Shown in pieces: positions 31,180 to 35,000 of a DNA stretch of 35,000 nt. The stretch is from Neocallimastix lanati (nom. inval.). Its lineage: Eukaryota > Neocallimastigomycota > Neocallimastigomycetes > Neocallimastigales > Neocallimastigaceae. The first letter of the stretch is position 1. The number at the start of each line of letters is the position of its first letter. The translations under genes and the position numbers were made by a program. The stretch covers positions 1,865,001-1,900,000 of the forward strand of contig JACVTC010000012.1 in assembly GCA_016946835.1 (NCBI GenBank). The letters are read 5' to 3'. The notes beneath the pieces are model-generated. The model was not told where the DNA came from, did no database searches, and worked only from the letters and a program-made list of their open reading frames with translations.

Positions 31180-32619
31180 TAAATATTGATTAAAGATTTA
31201 TTTGACAAAATTTTGAATTTTTATAAAATTGAATATATTAATAATTGATTTATGTTTTGAAGATTTATAATATTAAATAATAAATATATAATATATATAA
31301 TAATAAAATCATAAAATTTAAAAAGTAAGGTTAGTTATAACGTTTATTTTTTTTTTTAAAAAAAAAAGTTATAAAAATATTTATAATAAATTTTCAAAAA
31401 TGCAATATAATGATTATGATTTTTATAATTTTGAATAAATTTTATTTGTTTTTTATTTTATGTTTTATTGTATTCATAATTAATAATTAAGGATTTCATT
31501 TTAATTAATTATATAAATTTTATAATATATAATTATATTGGTTATGCTGTATAAATTCATTTTAATTATTATTTTATCTAAAATAAAATTTAATTCGACA
31601 GTTTTTTAATATGATTCTTTAATTATATAAAGGTTTTAAGGAAATTATTGCGAACATTTAAATAATTTATTTAATAATTCAATTTTCATTATATATGTTA
31701 TTTTGCACTTTTTAGGTTACGATTTTTATTATAATAATTTTAAAAATAAAATAAAATTAATTACACTAATAACTATATGTTGATAGCTTAATTTTAATTT
31801 TATTATTGTGTAAAGAAAATGTAATTAGAAAAAAAAAAATAAAAATAAAATAAAAAATAAGATTTTTATATAAAATTGTAGTGTTTAAAATTTACTTTTT
31901 GAGTAAAAATTTTTTTATCTAACCACACTTTAAAATTTTAAGATTATAATTGATTTAAAAATACTAATATTAAAAAAATATATATTTCAATATATTATTT
32001 ATTGTTTCAATATATTATTTATTTAATACCTTAATTTATTATTTGTATTTTTTTTTTTTTTTTTTAACCATAATTTTGATATAAATTATAATATAATATA
32101 ATATTTAAATGAAATTTTTATTGTCATTATTTAAATACTAATAATAAAATAAAATTTAGATGATACTCCATAAAATTCAGTATAATATAATATATTAATA
32201 ATAATATATAATTATTATTACAAGTATTATATATATATAAATTTTTTTTTAAAAAAAACGAAAAGATTTTGATTGTTAAAAAGTGTTTTTTATTAAAAAT
32301 ATATTTATAATATATGTTCCAATATAATGATCTAATATAAATGAAAAATCTATTTGAAATTTCAATGTATTTATTTTTTATTACAGTTTTACCAATCAAA
32401 GTTCAAAATGAACCATTCATATATATATACAATATTAAATATTATTCATTAAATAATTTGTACATAAAAAATGTATTATCAATTTTATTTTAGATATTTT
32501 TAAGTATAAAAATAAAAAATTCTTTTGTGATAATAAAATTATTATTATAATTATTAAAATTTCATATAATGATATAAAAACTTTATTATTAAAAAAAAAT
32601 AAATATATATAATAAAATT
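31180..32619. other. AT-rich spacer
   Basis: No gene is seen. The only open frames are low-complexity. A 13-bp AATTATTGCGAAC string at about 31644 also occurs at 28028, in the trailer of the broken gene, but without further similarity. Confidence 0.8.
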
Positions 32620-32935
32620 TTAACCAAGTAAGTACCGAGGTTCAATTCTCGCCTAGGAGTAAGCCTTTTGGAGCTTCAACGTTGAAAATACAGCAATAAG
32701 AATTCCTTTTAAACAGAAATCGTTTTAATCTGGAGATGAGGTTCGTTACATATGACCTTTTTTCTGATTTTATTTATGCACTTTATCCTTAATATTACTT
32801 TTATTTCACATTACTATTTTAAATATTATTATGTTCAAATTGGACAAATAATTATTTTTTTATTAATTATGTGTTTTTTTTTTTTTAATATAAAAATATT
32901 CATGTTCCCAATAATTACGGCTGTAAAAAAAATAA
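32620..32935 (+). repeat. second copy of the 28-kb retrosequence 3' end
   Basis: GGAGCTTCAACGTTGAAAATA corresponds to the minus strand at about 28366 (GGAGCGTCAACGCTGAAAATG). Next come GAGATGAGGTTCGTTACATATGA, ATTATGTTCAAATTGGACAA and ATAATTACGGCTGTAAAAAAAATAA. The coding part has decayed and lacks about 30 bp present in the other copy, while the trailer is better kept. A B-box-like GGTTCAATTC at 32640 is probably incidental. Confidence 0.7.
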
Positions 32936-33008
32936 ATCAAAGCACGTTTTTATACTAAAATGGTTGACATGAAACAAAAAATTATTAATATTTGATTATC
33001 GTTTTACA

Positions 33009-33240
33009 TAAAATAATAATAAATCAATAATAATGAATAAATAATAATAAATCAATAATAAATAATAAATAAATAATAAATAATAAATAAATAATAAATA
33101 ATAAATAAATAATAAATAATAAATAATAAATAAATAATAAATAATAAATAATAAATAATAAATTATAAATAATAAATAATAAATAATAAATTATAAATAA
33201 TAAATAATAAATTATAAATAATAAATAATAAAATATAAAA
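33009..33240. repeat. AATAAATAAT microsatellite
   Basis: About 230 bp of interwoven AAT and AAAT units, mostly as AATAAATAATA, forms a nearly pure tandem array. Confidence 0.9.
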
Positions 33241-35000
33241 TATTAATAATAAACATACTAATATATACCTAAATTAATTTAATATTAATTTATTAATATA
33301 ATAAACCGGACTTTATATATTTAAATGTTTTCTTTTATAAAGAATTTGGTATGTGCTATATTATTTTTTAATAAAAAAGTTATGAATTTTAAATATATAT
33401 CTAAAAATATTGACATTTAATAATAAAAATATATATATATGTTGTATTGCTTTTTAATAAAAGGTGATGAATAATAAATATATAACTAAAAATATTGATA
33501 TTTAATAATAATAAATATATATATATATTTTTTATAATAGTTATGATTGAATTATTTCAATAATTAATTTTTTTTTTTTTTTCAATTATTAAAAGTTATT
33601 ACAATATTTTATAAATTAAATGTTTATTTAGTTTTTCCCTGAATAATTTTTTATAATTATCCTACATAATAAAAATTGAGTATGTAACCTTATTTTTAAT
33701 TCAACATCATTTTAAATTTTTACAACTGAGGAATTAATTTCTTAATTACTTTCTAAAGTACAATAGGTTTTATAATAGCTCTTAGAATATTGATTCTAGA
33801 TTTCATTATGATATCTTATTATTTAAAAATTAATTATACTAATTTCATTCTAAGTTTTAAGCTTTTTTTAATATTATATTTTTATAATATATGGTATATG
33901 CTAGACTTTTTCATTTTTTTTTAAATTTGCTATTTACAATTTTATATTATATATGTTATTTTTATTATTTATGTATTATTAACATATTTTTATTTATAGT
34001 ATCGAAAAATAGTAATTGATATCATATGATTCATATACACATTTTTAATATTTTTATGTATAAAAATAATAATTTAATTAAAATTTTGTGACATATTTTT
34101 ATGAATACTATATCATATATAATATATTGTATATTATTATTCTATGTATTTTATGGTTGATTCTACTATTATTTGTATTTTGTAATATTATTCTATTTAT
34201 AGTATATTTTATTTTGACTATATTTATACATTTAATTAATTTTTATTTATTACTAATGTATTATCAATATATTGAAATATATGTAAATTATAATTTTTTA
34301 AATTAAATTATTTAATTATATAGAAATAGATTTTTTTTAAAACTTTTAATAAAGTATTTTTTTTTAATTAATTTATTTTTTTTATTTTATGTATATTAAC
34401 AATATAATACTATATATATTAACAATAGAAAATTATTGATTTTTATTTATTTTATCCTGATTTTAAACGAATCAAATTTGTGATAAAAGTAAGCTTAAAA
34501 AGGAATATAAATTACATATATTAAACCAAATTGAAAATTTATTATAATATAATGAATAATATATTTCTATAAAGAAAAAAACCAAAAATTTACTTAGAGA
34601 AAATCAAAAATATTTAAAATTAGCAAATTGACTTTTAATTATAAAGCCACATGATACTTAAAATCAATAAGAAAGATGATATAATGAATATTATTATACA
34701 AAATTAAAGCCATATATTATATATAACTTTTATCGAATAAAAATTATAATATAAAATTAAAATTTTTTTAAGTCGAAGTTCTATGATAGAAATAGTACAA
34801 AAAACAAACAAGCGAACAAATAGAATCGAAGATAATATTTATAAAGGAAAAAATATATTTAGTAGTACATATCATTGTATCAGAGTGGTATAATTATATT
34901 GATATTTGCTAATTCAATAGTTTTATTTTTTTTTTTTTTTTTTTTTTTGTTTTGCTTCAAATCAGACTATATCTTAAATTTATAAAAATTAAAATCACAT
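33241..35000. other. AT-rich spacer to window end
   Basis: No gene is supported. The open frame at 34088-34306 is hydrophobic low-complexity translation of AT DNA. A small less AT-rich patch at 34770-34890 includes ATCAGAGTGGTATAATTA, which looks like a tRNA D-arm, but no matching T-arm follows; a T run lies at 34926-34948. Confidence 0.75.

Noticed and set aside
32625-32665. tRNA from a B-box-like GGTTCAATTC
   Set aside because: No A box or cloverleaf, and the sequence corresponds to coding remnant in the homologous copy at 28.4 kb.
1-35000. CRISPR arrays, bacterial operons, ribosome-binding sites, phage genes
   Set aside because: The introns, SINE/copia relics and base composition are eukaryotic; no evenly spaced short repeats with unique spacers were seen.

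Overview
The window is eukaryotic, extremely AT-rich and rich in long A/T homopolymers. It most resembles the genome of an anaerobic gut fungus (Neocallimastigomycota). Three things point there: a fungal HIS1 gene and a fungal Ldb17/Dip1/SPIN90 gene that both contain spliceosomal introns, a degenerate-looking 33-residue ankyrin-repeat protein of the 'EHGADINKE' type that is very numerous in these fungi, and AT-biased non-coding DNA full of decayed transposons. The lineage is inferred from family resemblance and was not tested by a search.

Layout. 1-13.1 kb is a graveyard of mobile elements. It holds a roughly 400-bp inverted-repeat element built from 15-bp iterations (1471-1875) with at least four decayed relatives, a truncated copia gag (3350-3690), a decayed minus-strand gag-like element followed by an unidentified broken coding region (6308-3676), a decayed Ty1/copia element (6642-9700) whose reverse transcriptase continues on the opposite strand (9938-9811), and a probable MULE-type transposase remnant (11.5-11.9 kb). 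A tRNA-headed, poly(A)-tailed SINE-like element sits at 13157-13662 between perfect 14-bp target-site duplications.

13.7-21 kb is a locally duplicated gene cluster. Two nearly identical genes for a secreted/membrane cysteine-rich protein (14067-14768 and 19398-20096) lie in duplicated blocks of about 1.5 kb. An ankyrin-repeat gene (16369-17934) with a decayed 3' tail lies between them, and a third partial block without a gene follows (20640-20960).

22.3-31.1 kb holds two conserved minus-strand housekeeping genes that can be reconstructed only by splicing. The first is a nine-exon Ldb17/Dip1/SPIN90-family actin regulator (26647-22371, 938 residues) with an unusual repeat-bearing tail. The second is a three-exon HIS1, ATP phosphoribosyltransferase (31112-29536, 300 residues), whose middle exon is only 12 nt. 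All inferred splice phases are consistent. Between them lies a broken gene or retrosequence (28790-28006) whose 3' end and trailer recur in opposite orientation at 32620-32935. The rest is AT-rich spacer with micro- and minisatellites.

No new multi-gene system is evident. The most unusual items are the 15-bp iterated inverted-repeat element family, the SINE with intact target-site duplications, the HIS1 microexon in the PRPP-binding motif, and the five-fold repeat in the tail of the actin regulator.
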